DNA of 36,546 nt from Gemmatimonas sp. (GCA_011390885.1 JAABRO010000028.1:1-36546), one strand, 5' to 3'; shown: positions 9,826 through 18,116, numbered from the stretch's first letter. A program made the numbers and translations. Notes: generated by a model not told the origin, from the letters alone.

Positions 9826-11202
9826 ATGGACCGTCGCCAGTTCGCCGCCACGCTCGCCAGCGCCACGGCCGGCCTCGCGCTCGCGCGCCCGCTCGCCGCG
9901 CAGGCGAGCATGCCGTCGTTCGCTGCCATGCCGCGCACCTCGCCACTGCTTGCGCTGCGGCGCGCGCTCGCGCCCACGATCGACGCGGGCCGGCTCAACG
10001 CGCGCCTCGCCGAACTCGCCACCTTCGGCGCGCGCACCGATGGCGGCGTGGATCGTGTCGCCTATTCGCCGGCCGACCTGGCGGCGCGCGCGTGGATCGA
10101 GCCGCTGCTGCGCGACGCGGGGCTCACGGTGCGACGCGATGTGGCCGGCAACCTGATCGCGCGGCGCGAGGGAAGCGATCCGACGCGGCGCCCGATCGTG
10201 ATCGGGTCGCACATCGACACCGTGCCCGCAGGTGGGCGATACGACGGCACCGTGGGCGTGCTCGCCGCCATCGAGGTGGCCGACGCGCTGCGCGCCTCGC
10301 GCACGGCGCTGCGCCATCCGCTCGAGGTGGCGATCTGGATGAACGAGGAAGGCGGGCTCGTCGGCAGCCGCATCGTGGCCGGCGAACTGCAGGATGGGGA
10401 CCTCGATGCCGTGGCCGTGGCCGGTGTGACGCATCGCGAGGGGATCACGCGCATCGGCGGCGATCCCTCGCGCATTCACGAGGCGCGCTGGGAGCCTGGA
10501 CGCATCGCGGCCTAAGTGGAGCTGCACATCGAACAGGGCGGTTCGCTCGACCGGGACGGCCTCGAGATCGGCGTCGTGGAAGGGATCGTGGGGATCTACG
10601 CCTGGGACGTCACCATCACGGGGCAGCAGAACCATTCCGGCGCCACGGCCATGGTCGACCGCAAGGACGCGCTGCTGGCCGCCTCGCGCTACGTCGCGGC
10701 CGTGGACCGCATCGTGCGCGCCGAAGGGCAGGCGGTCGGCACGGTGGGCCGGCTCGCCGTCACGCCGGGCGCGCGCAACGTGATCCCGGGGCGTGTCGAT
10801 GCCTCGCTCGAACTGCGCTCGCTCGACGAGTCGCGCATCCAGCGGCTCTACGAGACGATTCGCCGCGAAACCGCGCAGATTGCCGCGGCGAACGGCACCG
10901 CCTTCGAGTTCAGGCTGGCACAGTCGCGCGGACCGTCCATGTGCGTGCCGGCGATTCGCGACGTCGTGCGCACGCAGGCGCGTGCGCTCGGTCGGAGCAC
11001 GAACGACGTGCCCAGCGGCGCGGGACACGATGCGCAGAGCATGGCCCACCTCGGGCCGATGGGCATGATCTTCGTGCCGAGCGTTGGGGGCATCAGCCAC
11101 TCGCCGTGGGAGCTCACGCACCCGCACCAGGTGGCGCACGGCGCGGAGGTGCTGCTGCAGGCCGTGCTGGCGCTCGACGCGAATCCGCCGGCCGGCGCGT
11201 GA
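9826..11202 (+). pseudogene. Exported M20-family N-carbamoyl-amino-acid/allantoate-type hydrolase, split by an in-frame TAA
   Basis: The frame encodes a complete Zn-dependent M20 hydrolase of the N-carbamoyl-L-amino-acid/allantoate amidohydrolase group. It starts with a Tat-like signal (DRRQFAATLASA). Metal and catalytic residues are present: His129 and Asp131 (GSHIDTVPAGG), Asp140 (RYDGTVG), Glu174/175 (NEEGG), then His234 in VELHIEQGG, and GAGHDAQSMAH with GGISHSPWE near the end. A TAA at 10513-10515 interrupts the frame directly before VELHIEQG, where relatives commonly have Tyr or another residue, so one base change from TAC or TAT would create it. Everything downstream is intact and in frame, without other stops or frameshifts. 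The next codon, GTG 10516, could start a separate 228-aa half. Possible explanations are a recent nonsense mutation, a sequencing error, stop readthrough or a split protein. Confidence 0.85.
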
Positions 11203-11266
11203 GACACGCACCCGCCACGACGCGCACGAGACGACGCGCCATGCGCGGCATCACACGGAGCGACGC

Positions 11267-11845
11267 ATGAGCAGCTATCTCACGGAGTTCACCCGGCGTG
11301 TGCTGCGCCGCGGCCTGGAAGCGCTGCCCGCGAGCGAGCGCGCCGTGGTGGAGCGGTTCATCGAGCGCGAACACGTGAGCCGCGACACCACCCGTCAGTT
11401 CGAGGACGACCGAACGCTTGGCCAGCGCGTGGCGGATCGGGTGGCGCGCTTCGGCGGCAGCTGGACGTTCATCGCGCTGTTCGCGGGTGTGCTGGTGGCG
11501 TGGGTGGTGCTCAACTCCGTGGTGCTGGCGCGGCGCGAGGCGGCGTTCGATCCGTATCCGTACATCCTGCTCAACCTGTTTCTGTCGATGATCGCCGCGA
11601 TTCAGGCGCCGATCATCATGATGTCGCAGAACCGGCAGGCGGCGCGAGATCGGCTCGAGGCGGCCCACGATTACGAGGTGAACCTCAAGGCCGAGCTCGA
11701 GATCCTGAGCCTGCACGAAAAACTCGACCAGCTGCGAGATGCGCAGTGGCGCGAGCTCGTGGCCATGCAGCAGGAGCAGATCCGCCTGCTCACGCAGCTG
11801 CTCGAGGCGCGTGACCTTCCCCGAGACCGTCCTGTGCATGAATGA
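11267..11845 (+). CDS. DUF1003 membrane protein
   Basis: The 192-aa protein is a typical DUF1003 member. An N-terminal charged helix region (ending near TLGQRVADRVARFGGSW) is followed by two transmembrane helices at about 64-86 and 96-119. The near-invariant family block is present: FDPYPYILLNLFLSM, IQAPIIMMSQNRQ, then the charged DYEVNLKAELEILSLHEKLDQL. The C-terminal coiled region lies in the cytoplasm by the positive-inside pattern. The function of the family is unknown. ATG 11267 gives the usual length. The last 8 bases overlap the next gene, which in turn overlaps the amine oxidase gene by four bases, making a tight three-gene operon. Confidence 0.87.
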   Translation: MSSYLTEFTRRVLRRGLEALPASERAVVERFIEREHVSRDTTRQFEDDRTLGQRVADRVARFGGSWTFIALFAGVLVAWVVLNSVVLARREAAFDPYPYILLNLFLSMIAAIQAPIIMMSQNRQAARDRLEAAHDYEVNLKAELEILSLHEKLDQLRDAQWRELVAMQQEQIRLLTQLLEARDLPRDRPVHE

Positions 11846-12683
11846 ACCGCCGACGTCACGCGCCACGCGTCCTGGACCGATTGCGCTGCAGCGCGCCCGC
11901 AACGCGCGGCTGCTCGCGCAGGCGGAGCAGCTGGCCGCGCGCGATGCAGAGCGCCGTGCCGCGCGTGACACCACGTTCGAGGCTGCGCCGCCCGACGTGC
12001 CTTCGCGCGATGCGCCTCCGCATTCCTCGTCGTCGCGGATCGTCGCCGTGCTGCCCGCGAACACACGGAACACCACCCCGCTCCCCGAGGAGGCGCAGGA
12101 GGCGTTCCTCGAGCGGCTCCGTGGCGTGATCGCCGGTGTGTTCACCGACCCGGTGCGCGACAACACGGCGCCGATGAGCGAGGCCGACATGGCGGCGCGA
12201 CAGGATGCGCGCGATGGGTCCGACGCCGAGCAGGCTGGGGTGTGGCCGGACTACGGCCCGGAGCTCGCCGTGATCCAGGGGGCGAGCTGCGGCACCTGCC
12301 AGGGCGAGTGCTGCACGGCCGGCGGCACGCACGCCTTCCTGCGCGAGGACAGCATCACGCGCGTGCGCGCGCAGCTCGCCGACGAGGGCGTGATGGCGTC
12401 GGCGGACTCGCTGCTCTCGCTCTACCGCGACCACCTGCCGGCGCGGCACTACCGTGGCTCGTGCGTCTACCACACGACGTCGGGGTGCGCACTGCCGCGC
12501 GGGCTGCGGTCCAATCTCTGCAACCGCTATGTGTGCGGGTCGCTCACGCAGCTCACGCGCACCCTGGCGGCGAGCGGTGAGCGCGAGGCGTACGTGGCGG
12601 CGGCCGATTCGGTGCATCTGCGCCGCATGGCGCTCGTCTCGGTCGATGGCGCGCGCACGATATCGCTGCGCAGCGCGTCATGA
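11838..12683 (+). CDS. YkgJ-like Cys-cluster protein (putative Zn/Fe chelating)
   Basis: The 281-aa protein has a charged, Ala/Arg-rich N-terminal half without clear fold (1-140), then a cysteine cluster: Cys151, 154, 158 and 159 (CGTCQGECC), Cys209 (GSCVYH), Cys217, Cys228 and Cys233 (SNLCNRYVCG). Spacing of CxxCxxxCC followed by a second Cys group about 50-80 residues later resembles the YkgJ-type zinc/iron-chelating domain, but the second part (LPRGLRSNLCNRYVC) departs from the usual RPxxCRxyP. A metal or Fe-S site is therefore probable, and the function is unknown. ATG 11838 overlaps DUF1003 by 8 bases, and the stop overlaps the start of the flavin oxidase (ATGA). The N-terminal extension is longer than in typical family members. 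Confidence 0.7.
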   Translation: MNEPPTSRATRPGPIALQRARNARLLAQAEQLAARDAERRAARDTTFEAAPPDVPSRDAPPHSSSSRIVAVLPANTRNTTPLPEEAQEAFLERLRGVIAGVFTDPVRDNTAPMSEADMAARQDARDGSDAEQAGVWPDYGPELAVIQGASCGTCQGECCTAGGTHAFLREDSITRVRAQLADEGVMASADSLLSLYRDHLPARHYRGSCVYHTTSGCALPRGLRSNLCNRYVCGSLTQLTRTLAASGEREAYVAAADSVHLRRMALVSVDGARTISLRSAS

Positions 12684-13810
12684 CCGACGCTCGCCAGCGG
12701 ATGGACGCGAGGGCGGTCGCCGCGGCATCGTCGGACACGCTCGCCGCCACCAATGCCGGCATCACGATCGTGGGCGCCGGCCTGGCGGGACTCACCTCCG
12801 CCTGGCTGCTGCGGGAGCAGGGCATTGCAGCCACCGTGCTCGAGGCGCGAGATCGTGTGGGGGGGCGCACCCGCTCGCTTGCCCTCGGCGACGTCACGGG
12901 TGATCTCGGTGCCGCGTGGATCTGGCCGCATCAGCGCGGGATCGCAGCGCTCGCCGAGGCGCTCGGTGTGCCGACCGTCGCGCAGTACGACCGCGGCGAC
13001 GCGCTCTTCGAGACGGCGCGTGAGGTGAGTCGCTTTCCGTCACCCGATGCGGGTGGTGCGCGGCGCTTCGTGGGCGGCGCGCAGGCGCTGTGCGAGCGGC
13101 TCGCGCAGGAGCTCGCGCCGCAGGTCCGATGCGATGCGCGCGTTGCACGCGTCCGGCAACGCGACGAGGCGATCGAGCTCACGCTCGTGAGCGGCGAACG
13201 ACTCGAGACGCGGCGGCTCGTGCTGGCGCTGCCGCCGCGGGTGATCGCACATACCATCGCGTTCGATCCGGTGCTGCCCGACGACGTGCGGCGCGCGCTG
13301 CAGCGCACTCCCACCTGGATGGGTGGATCGGCGAAGGCCGTGATCACGTACGCTGCACCCTTCTGGCGCGCGCACGGACTCTCCGGCTTCGCGGTGAGCC
13401 AGCGTGGCCCGCTCGGTGAGTTGCATGATCACACCCCCGCCGATGGCCGCACCGGTGCGATCATGGGGTTCTTCGCCGGCGTGCAGGCGTACGCCGGCAC
13501 GGCGACAGAACGGCGCGAACGCGTGCTCGCCCAGCTCGTGCGATTGTACGGCCCCGACGCGGCCACCTGTGAGGCCTACGAGGAGCAGGCCTGGTGGCTC
13601 GAGGAGACGAGCAGCGCACCCGATGACCTCGTGCCGTTGCGCGAGCATCCGGCGTACGGCGAGGCGGCGCTCGCGCGCGGCTGGTGGCGCGACGCGCTCT
13701 GGTTCGCGGCCTCGGAGACCGCAGCCGTGCAGGGCGGCTACCTCGACGGAGCGGTGGAGGCGGCGGTGCGGGTGGCGCGGCAGCTCATGGCCGGCACCCG
13801 CGCCGGTTGA
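12680..13810 (+). CDS. Flavin-containing amine oxidase family protein
   Basis: The 376-aa protein shows the FAD-binding Rossmann motif IVGAGLAGLTSAWLL (30-44), the acidic end of strand two (LEARDRVGGRTRS, 54-66) and a C-terminal FAD-contact region (ASETAAVQGGYLDGAVEAA). These match the monoamine oxidase/phytoene desaturase-like group, though it is shorter than eukaryotic MAOs (about 500 aa). It probably oxidises a C-N or C-H bond with O2 or another acceptor; the substrate is unknown. A 25-residue polar N-terminal extension precedes the fold; a start at Met8 is also possible. The gene is translationally coupled to the Cys-cluster protein through ATGA at 12680-12683, so a shared function is plausible. 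A hairpin covers its end. Confidence 0.82.
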   Translation: MTDARQRMDARAVAAASSDTLAATNAGITIVGAGLAGLTSAWLLREQGIAATVLEARDRVGGRTRSLALGDVTGDLGAAWIWPHQRGIAALAEALGVPTVAQYDRGDALFETAREVSRFPSPDAGGARRFVGGAQALCERLAQELAPQVRCDARVARVRQRDEAIELTLVSGERLETRRLVLALPPRVIAHTIAFDPVLPDDVRRALQRTPTWMGGSAKAVITYAAPFWRAHGLSGFAVSQRGPLGELHDHTPADGRTGAIMGFFAGVQAYAGTATERRERVLAQLVRLYGPDAATCEAYEEQAWWLEETSSAPDDLVPLREHPAYGEAALARGWWRDALWFAASETAAVQGGYLDGAVEAAVRVARQLMAGTRAG

Positions 13811-13829
13811 TGGTACGCGCGGGTGCCGG
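13791..13829. terminator. GC-rich hairpin at the amine oxidase / M28 convergent junction
   Basis: Arms at 13791-13803 and 13817-13829 form a perfect 13-bp stem (core CCGGCACCCGCG / CGCGGGTGCCGG) around a 13-base loop. The amine oxidase stop codon (13808-13810) lies in the loop, and the M28 gene ends at 13850 on the other strand. No T-run follows. It is likely a bidirectional terminator or mRNA 3' stabiliser. Confidence 0.5.
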
Positions 13830-13849
13830 GGACGTTCAGCGGCCCGGGC

Positions 13850-15133
13850 TCACTTCTTCACCGTGGCCCCCGCGAGCTTGCCTACGGCGCCCAGCGTGGT
13901 CTGCGCGGCGTTGAGGCCGAGCCGGAAGTCGTCGTCGCTGTAGGTGCTGTACAGGTCGGTGGGCTGGTGCCAGTGCGGGCTCCAGCCGCTCCCCACCTGC
14001 GTGCCGCGCTCGTTCTCGCGCAGGCTGATCGACGCGATGATGTCCTGGAACGGGCCGCTGTCGGTGTTGGTCATGTGCGGACCCACCTGCGCCGGATAGT
14101 TGGTCGCGTAGCGCGCGTTGGCGGCGTGGAACGTCCACGCGAGGTCCTGCGACGCGCGTGCCTGCTTCGAGTTCATCTGGAACTCGATGTTCACGTCGGC
14201 CTCCGGGCGCTGCACGGGGCTGATCGTGCCGTCGGGACGCGGCATGCCGTGGTCGAAGAGCATCATGTCGTGCTGGATCATGCCCAGCCACTTCGGCTCG
14301 GGGTAGCGACCGGAGCCCGCCGGCGACTCGATCCCCTGCAGCGCCTCGCGCTGCTGCACGTAGGCGCGCGCGCCGTTGAGTCCCGTCTCCTCGTTGTTGA
14401 AGAGGATGAAGCGGATCGAACGCTCCGTCTGCACGTCGGGGCTCGAGAAGATGCGCGCAAGTTCCATCACGATCGCCGTGCCGGAGCCGTCGTCGTTGGC
14501 GGCCTCGCCCCAGCCGATGCCGTCCATGTGCCCGCCCACGATGTACATCTCGTCGGGACGCGTGGTGCCCACCTTCGTGCAGTACACCTGTTCACGCATG
14601 CCCGGCTCGGCGGGCTGCGCATTGAGCGCGCGAAGGCGCGCGTCGGGCTGCGCCAGCGAATCGTTGTTCACGCCCGTGCGCGTGCGCACGCCGCGCGCGC
14701 GTCCGCCACCGGCGGCGACGGGCGGGCCGGGTCGACGCGCGGCGGCGGCGCTGCCCGCCACGGCAGGGTTGGGTCGGTTCTCGGCGCCCGCCGCAGGGGC
14801 GGCCGGTGGCCGCGCGAACTGCAGGTGTTCGTAGGTGATGCGCTCGGTGTTGGTGCAGCCGTAGCTCTTCAGCTGCGCCTCGATCCAGTCGATGGCCGCG
14901 CGGTTGCGGTCGGTGCCGGCGCGCCGGTCGCCGAACTGCGTGAGCCCCTTGATGGTGGCCTTGTAGCGCTCGAGGTCGAGGCGCGCGACCATCAGGGCGA
15001 CGGGATCGGTGCTGTCGATGGCGACGGGCTGGTTGGGCAGCACCGGCCGCTGCGCGGCGGCACGGGAAGAGATCGCGGGCAGCGCGGTGGCGAGCAGGGC
15101 GCTCGTGAGCAGGACACGGCGGGGGATTTGCAC
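13850..15133 (-). CDS. Exported M28-family metallopeptidase with Ala/Pro-rich insert
   Basis: The 427-aa protein has a signal peptide (RRVLLTSALLATALPAI, cleavage near AAAQ 25-28) and an M28 domain. Metal and catalytic residues are visible: His202 and Asp204 (GGHMDGIGWGE), Asp214 (AANDDGSG), Glu248/249 (NNEETG), Asp289 (IQHDMM) and His389 (HWHQPTD). A low-complexity Ala/Pro/Gly/Arg segment of about 45 residues (108-152) separates the N-terminal cap from the catalytic core and looks disordered. It differs clearly from the M28 protein at 8241 and has no PA domain, so it is not a recent duplicate. It is likely a periplasmic aminopeptidase. It is divergent from the DUF2809 gene across a perfect dyad at 15171-15193. 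Confidence 0.87.
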   Translation of the reverse strand: MQIPRRVLLTSALLATALPAISSRAAAQRPVLPNQPVAIDSTDPVALMVARLDLERYKATIKGLTQFGDRRAGTDRNRAAIDWIEAQLKSYGCTNTERITYEHLQFARPPAAPAAGAENRPNPAVAGSAAAARRPGPPVAAGGGRARGVRTRTGVNNDSLAQPDARLRALNAQPAEPGMREQVYCTKVGTTRPDEMYIVGGHMDGIGWGEAANDDGSGTAIVMELARIFSSPDVQTERSIRFILFNNEETGLNGARAYVQQREALQGIESPAGSGRYPEPKWLGMIQHDMMLFDHGMPRPDGTISPVQRPEADVNIEFQMNSKQARASQDLAWTFHAANARYATNYPAQVGPHMTNTDSGPFQDIIASISLRENERGTQVGSGWSPHWHQPTDLYSTYSDDDFRLGLNAAQTTLGAVGKLAGATVKK

Positions 15134-15170
15134 AGAATGCTCCGGCGGGGGACGGGTTCGGCTGTTCAGC

Positions 15171-15193
15171 CCACGTTACGTGCGGTAACGTGG
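15171..15193. promoter_or_regulatory. Perfect 9-bp dyad between divergent genes (candidate operator)
   Basis: CCACGTTAC, spacer GTGCG, GTAACGTGG form a perfect inverted repeat between the M28 gene (start 15133, minus) and the DUF2809 gene (start 15210, plus). Unlike the GC-only hairpins elsewhere in the window, it has mixed composition (GTTAC/GTAAC cores) and stands in a divergent promoter region only 76 bases long. It is a good candidate for a dimeric transcription factor site controlling one or both genes. The regulator is unknown. Confidence 0.55.
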
Positions 15194-15209
15194 CACCGCT
15201 GCGTGCCTC

Positions 15210-15653
15210 GTGCACGAATCCGCCCATCCTGACCGGTCTCCACCTCTGCGAACGCCCCTGGTGCCTCGCTCGCGGCCGCTCACGCTCCTGCTGCTCCTCG
15301 TCACGATCGCTCTCGGGCTCGCCTCGCGGCGCTTCCCCGCGTGGCAGCCGGCGTTCGTGGCGACGTACGCCGGCGATGCGCTCTGGGCGGCGATGATGTT
15401 CTGGCTGCTTGCCCTCGCGCGTCCGCGCGCAGCGACGTGGCCGCTCGGCCTGATGGCGCTCGGTATCGCCTTCGCCGTGGAAATGAGTCAGCTCTACCGC
15501 GCGCCGTGGCTCGATGCGATCCGGGGCACGCGTCTTGGCGCGCTCGCGCTCGGACAGGGATTCCTCTGGAGCGACCTGGTCTGCTACGCCGCTGGCGTCG
15601 CGGCGGCCGTGGTCCTCGATCGCGTCGTCTCGCGCGCGCGCACGGCGCGCTAA
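15210..15653 (+). CDS. DUF2809 small integral membrane protein
   Basis: This protein of up to 147 aa has four predicted membrane helices (roughly 24-38, 48-68, 75-90 and 120-138). It has the DUF2809 signature: LASRRFP after helix one, YAGDALWAAMMFWLL, AFAVEMSQLYRAPWLDAIRGTRLGALALGQGFLWSDLVCYAAG. The function is unknown. GTG 15210 opens the frame, but a GTG at 15261, directly before RSRPLTLLLLL, would give a start nearer the first helix and leave the dyad further upstream. Its stop overlaps the end of the convergent VOC gene by 4 bases. Confidence 0.82.
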   Translation: MHESAHPDRSPPLRTPLVPRSRPLTLLLLLVTIALGLASRRFPAWQPAFVATYAGDALWAAMMFWLLALARPRAATWPLGLMALGIAFAVEMSQLYRAPWLDAIRGTRLGALALGQGFLWSDLVCYAAGVAAAVVLDRVVSRARTAR

Positions 15654-16279
15654 CGCAACGTCACGCGTCCGTTCGGCCCCTCGAGCGTCGCGACGAGCGC
15701 CGGTGTCTCGGCCGCACGCACCGGGATGTCGAGCCCGAGCGCGGCGTACATGGCGCGGAGCGAATTTGGTGCGTGATGCTCCGCCTCGAACCCGACGAGC
15801 GACACGCCCCCCGCTGCGGAACCGGCCGGGTGCGGCGAATCGAGCCAGTCGATGAAGAACGGCACGAGCCCGTGCTCGAGCACGGTGAACGGACTCGTCA
15901 CCTGCCACGAGAGCACGACGCCATCGGGGCGCACGCGCCCGCCGTCGCGCACCGCACCGAGCGCCATTCCCGCCGCCGCCGCGCGCGCGTGCAGCGACGG
16001 CAGGTCGCTGGCCGAGGCGCACCACGTCACGAGGTGCGGCGCCCTGAGCGCATCGATGCCGAACCAGCGCGGTGTGTCGGGTGCTGGCTGGTCCGGATCG
16101 GGGCCCACGATTTCGAGGTACACCCGCGGTCCGAGCGCCAGGAGCGCGTTGCGCGTACCCAGCCCCGGGTGCTGCCCGCCGACCGACGGGCGCACGCCGA
16201 GCATACGCTCGAGTTCGTGCACGGTGGCGTCGAGGTCGGGGGTGGCGTAGACGAGATGGTCGAGCGTGGGACGGGTCAT
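15650..16279 (-). CDS. VOC-superfamily (glyoxalase-like) protein
   Basis: The 209-aa protein opens with LDHLVYATPDLDATVHELERMLGVRPSVGGQHPGLGTRNALLALG, the pattern of glyoxalase-like-domain proteins of the vicinal oxygen chelate fold. It continues with RVYLEIVGPDP, where His and Glu would contact a metal. A second half (from about 115) repeats the fold weakly and contains FIDWLDSPHPAG. Members include dioxygenases, isomerases and uncharacterised proteins; the substrate cannot be deduced. The ATG at 16279 is preferred over one 33 bases upstream because the domain begins there. There is no signal peptide, so it is cytoplasmic. It is convergent with DUF2809 (4-base overlap). Confidence 0.8.
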   Translation of the reverse strand: MTRPTLDHLVYATPDLDATVHELERMLGVRPSVGGQHPGLGTRNALLALGPRVYLEIVGPDPDQPAPDTPRWFGIDALRAPHLVTWCASASDLPSLHARAAAAGMALGAVRDGGRVRPDGVVLSWQVTSPFTVLEHGLVPFFIDWLDSPHPAGSAAGGVSLVGFEAEHHAPNSLRAMYAALGLDIPVRAAETPALVATLEGPNGRVTLR

Positions 16280-16397
16280 GCGACGAGTGTACGACGAGGG
16301 ATGGCGAGGCACCAGCGTGACGCCATCGCTCCGGCCGGATGCGCGCCGAGGCGAACCGTGTCACGTTTGCGGGGTTCCACGCGGTCTCACCCCTGAC

Positions 16398-16967
16398 ATG
16401 AGTGACATGGCCCTGCCGACCGATCCGGAGATTCGCGCGGCTCTCCTGCACGGCGTGCCCGTGCACGTGGTGAACACCCGCCCCGACATCGCCACCGACG
16501 ACGTGCTCGCCCGCCTCGACGAAGCGCTCGCGCTCATCGCCACGCACCAGCCGTGGCGGCTGCGCCACCTGCAGCGCGACGTGCGCGCCATCCGCGTGGA
16601 GCGCTTCCCGTGCCGCGGCGCCTACGACCCGGCGGCGCGCGAAGTCATCACCGAGCTCACCTTCCTCGCGCGGCGCGACATCACCGCCGCGCCCGTCGCG
16701 TCCTCGATCGTGCACGAAGGGGTGCATGCGCGCGTGGAAGCGTTCGGCGTGCGTCGAGCGGGGCGCGACGCGGCGCGCGAGGAGCGGCTGTGCCGGCGCG
16801 CCGAGCTGGCGTTCGGCGAGTCGCTTCCGTCGGCGCTCGGCGCCCCGGTGATCGAGCGGGCGCGACAGAGCCTTGGGCTTGCCGACGCCGAGGTCGCGCC
16901 GGCCATCGACTGGCAGCTTGCGCGCGCCCGTCAGGATGCCGTGGATCGCTCGACGCTCGGCGAGTGA
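16398..16967 (+). CDS. Unknown protein with an HExxH metalloprotease-like motif
   Basis: The 189-aa protein lacks a signal peptide and membrane helix. Its centre holds SSIVHEGVHARVEAFG (103-117), in which HEGVH (106-110) fits the HExxH zinc-protease motif in a helix. Glu-rich AREERLCRRAE (126-136) follows about 20 residues later and could supply the third ligand. Upstream is a strand pattern (RAIRVERFPCRGAYDPAAREVITELTFL) like the beta-sheet before the active helix in small metallopeptidases. I do not recognise a named family. If functional it would be a cytoplasmic peptidase or a degenerate relative. It lies 4 bases upstream of the DUF1810 gene, so the two are probably co-transcribed. An alternative start, Met4 (ATG 16407), is close. 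Confidence 0.65.
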   Translation: MSDMALPTDPEIRAALLHGVPVHVVNTRPDIATDDVLARLDEALALIATHQPWRLRHLQRDVRAIRVERFPCRGAYDPAAREVITELTFLARRDITAAPVASSIVHEGVHARVEAFGVRRAGRDAAREERLCRRAELAFGESLPSALGAPVIERARQSLGLADAEVAPAIDWQLARARQDAVDRSTLGE

Positions 16968-16971
16968 GCCC

Positions 16972-17424
16972 ATGGCGCACGCCGATCCGCACGACCTGCA
17001 GCGCTTCGTCGACGCCCAGGCACCCGTGTTCGACACTGCGCTCGCCGAGCTGCGCGCGGGGCGCAAGCGCACGCACTGGATGTGGTTCGTCTTCCCGCAG
17101 CTGACGGGACTGGGCACCAGCGCCATGGCACGGCGCTACGCCATCGGATCGCTCGAGGAGGCCGCCGCGTATCTCGCCCACCCGCTGCTCGGCCCGCGCC
17201 TCGTGGCATGCGCCGAGGCGCTGCTCGCGGTCACCGGGCGCTCGGCCCATGACATCATGGGCACGCCGGACGACCGCAAGCTGCACTCGAGCGCCACGCT
17301 CTTCTCGCTCGTGGCGCCGGAGGCGCCCGTGTTCGATCGCCTGCTCGACCGCTACTTCGGTGGGGCGCCGGATCCGGCCACGCTGCAGCGGCTCGGACTC
17401 GGCCCCGGCATCACCACGGATTGA
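16972..17424 (+). CDS. DUF1810 family protein
   Basis: The 150-aa protein covers a whole DUF1810 domain: DLQRFVDAQAPVFDTALAELRAGRKRTHWMWFVFPQ, then GLGTSAMARRYAI, the EAAAYLAHPLLGPRL helix, the DIMGTPDDRKLHSSATLF block and a final YFGGAPDPATLQRLG. The fold is all-alpha and cytoplasmic, and the function is unknown. ATG 16972 lies 4 bases after the preceding stop. The last 14 bases overlap the convergent DsrE-like gene. Confidence 0.88.
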   Translation: MAHADPHDLQRFVDAQAPVFDTALAELRAGRKRTHWMWFVFPQLTGLGTSAMARRYAIGSLEEAAAYLAHPLLGPRLVACAEALLAVTGRSAHDIMGTPDDRKLHSSATLFSLVAPEAPVFDRLLDRYFGGAPDPATLQRLGLGPGITTD

Positions 17425-17986
17425 ACTGGAAGCCCTGCGTCTGGAAGACGTTGAGCGCCGTCATCGCCGAGATGGCGATCTGCACGCCTGGCAGCAGCTC
17501 CTCCTGCTTGATGCCGCGTGCGCCCGCCGTCTGGCCGCAGAGCACGAGCTGGGTGCCGCTCGCCAGCAGCTCCTGCACCAGCGCCTTGCTGGGGTTGGTC
17601 TTGCCGCCGTAGCGCGCGGCGTACGCGGAGTCGTTCATCAGCGCGATCCAGCCGCCACCATGCACCACGGCGGCGGTCTGCACGCGTGATGCGGGGATGT
17701 CGTGGCGCGCGTGCACATTGAGGAAGCGCGCGATGGTCGTGAGCTGCTGATTGACCGACGCGGTGTCGCCCTGGTTGATCTCCCACACGGCCTTGAACAC
17801 GTGGCCCGCGGGGATCGCGAAGGTCGGGTTCTCGACCTTGATGGAGAAGCCGGTGCTGTTGATCACCGGACCCGACGGCTGCATGCCCGGCACGTTCGGA
17901 GCGCGTTGCGCGGATGCGGCGACGGGGAGGAGCAGGGCGCTCGCGGTGAGCAGGGCACCGAGGGGGCGCGGAAACGCGACGGTCAT
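17411..17986 (-). CDS. Exported DsrE-family protein
   Basis: The 191-aa protein has a signal peptide (ALLTASALLLPVAASAQ, cleavage after about 27) and a DsrE/DsrF-like domain. The domain contains HVFKAVWEINQGD, TTIARFLNVHARHDIPASRVQTAAVVHGGG and a single domain cysteine, Cys150, in LVLCGQTAGARGI. This is the standard pattern of exported DsrE-like proteins often annotated as intracellular sulfur oxidation proteins. The Cys is the likely persulfide site, but here the protein is predicted to be periplasmic. The substrate and partner are unknown. It is divergent from the SBP56-like lipoprotein gene (130-base gap), a context that suggests a shared role in reduced or organic sulfur. The start at 17986 gives the signal peptide; the frame upstream of it lacks similarity. 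Confidence 0.85.
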   Translation of the reverse strand: MTVAFPRPLGALLTASALLLPVAASAQRAPNVPGMQPSGPVINSTGFSIKVENPTFAIPAGHVFKAVWEINQGDTASVNQQLTTIARFLNVHARHDIPASRVQTAAVVHGGGWIALMNDSAYAARYGGKTNPSKALVQELLASGTQLVLCGQTAGARGIKQEELLPGVQIAISAMTALNVFQTQGFQFNPW

Positions 17987-18116
17987 GGCTCGAGGGGCGA
18001 AGCGTGTGCGGGAAGCCGGCGTGCTGGCGCACGCGGGGCGTTCAGGCGAAGCTATGCCGTTCGTGCCGGCTGGACCAGCGGCGCGAGCCCCTCCCACCGA
18101 GATCAGCCTGCCTTCC

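Noticed and set aside
14592-17126. A long minus-strand frame (844 codons) spanning several genes
   Set aside because: It crosses the M28, DUF2809, VOC and HExxH genes in a different frame, and its product is low-complexity without motifs.
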